From contig CABQIK010000025.1 of assembly GCA_902464275.1 (NCBI GenBank), positions 1-11,728 on the forward strand: a stretch of DNA of 11,728 nucleotides. The letters run 5' to 3'. The position numbers and the translations under genes were made by a program. Source of the stretch: an uncultured Alphaproteobacteria bacterium (lineage in GTDB: Bacteria; Pseudomonadota; Alphaproteobacteria; RF32; CAG-239). Below, one piece after another: positions 11,707 to 11,728 of this stretch (position 1 is the first letter of the stretch; every line of letters starts with the position of its first letter). Under the pieces are notes generated by a model that saw only the letters and a program-made list of their open reading frames with translations, had not been told where the DNA came from and ran no database searches.

Positions 11707-11728
11707 TGCATAAGTTGTATTTAAATAT
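11707..11728. repeat. 22-bp repeat, copy 2 (cut by the window edge)
   Basis: Same orientation as copy 1 with a single C-to-T difference. The repeat may continue beyond the window. Confidence 0.55.

Noticed and set aside
11409..11711. A 100-codon minus-strand ORF with a 26-residue repeat (KKACG...RGVQ)
   Set aside because: Its start lies within a 22-bp intergenic repeat, its N-terminus is encoded by a GC-rich palindromic element, and its end runs antisense through 6S RNA. The in-frame repeat is reported as a finding, not as a gene.
1..11728. CRISPR array, tRNA gene or insertion sequence
   Set aside because: No regularly spaced direct repeats, no cloverleaf with GTTCRA-type T loop, and no transposase motif were found when reading both strands by eye.

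Overview
The window comes from an AT-rich alphaproteobacterium. The evidence is a TrcR/DUF1013 cell-cycle regulator, a DUF4164-zapA-6S RNA block, a neighbouring efp and inositol-monophosphatase-family pair, and a zinc-ligand-free L31. A thiol-containing Dps-like ferritin and a cysteine-rich exported protein would suit an anaerobic, possibly host-associated member of the class. That lifestyle and any finer placement are inference. No mobile element, tRNA, CRISPR array or phage gene is visible.

Layout. 1-466 (-): start of a cysteine-rich exported protein cut by the window edge, with a clear promoter. 623-1339 (+): membrane-anchored protein of unknown function, then a hairpin terminator and about 250 bases without a convincing gene. 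1647-2203 (+): two small overlapping unknown genes, ending in a bidirectional terminator shared with a helical-repeat protein (2252-3601, -). 3723-4211 (-): Dps-like ferritin. 4359-6180 (+): a tight operon of rpe, a PhoB-type response regulator and a two-helix membrane protein. 6181-6860: AT-rich, with strong inverted repeats and at most one doubtful minus-strand ORF. 6861-7217 (+): an orphan small ORF that may be acyl-carrier-protein-like. 7333-8076 (-): TrcR with a histone-H1-like Lys/Ala tail. 8235-8468 (-): rpmE with its own promoter. 8554-10511 (-): a TIM-barrel protein resembling thiamine-phosphate synthase, then efp, then an inositol-monophosphatase-family protein. 10604-11282 (+): DUF4164-like coiled coil and zapA. 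About 11293-11455 (+): 6S RNA. 11454-11728: nested hairpins, a 78-bp imperfect tandem repeat and a GC-rich palindromic extragenic element.

How the genes relate. Most of the recognisable content is housekeeping: translation (EF-P, L31), transcription control (6S RNA, TrcR, PhoB-like), division (ZapA) and pentose phosphates (Rpe). The unusual parts are changes to familiar proteins. The IMPase-fold partner of EF-P has lost its metal-binding motifs, the protein upstream of EF-P looks like a ThiE barrel without its active site, TrcR carries a basic histone-like tail, and ZapA carries an EKPV-type repeat between head and coiled coil. The best candidates for undescribed biology are the paired non-catalytic enzymes around EF-P, and the structured repeat region next to 6S RNA.
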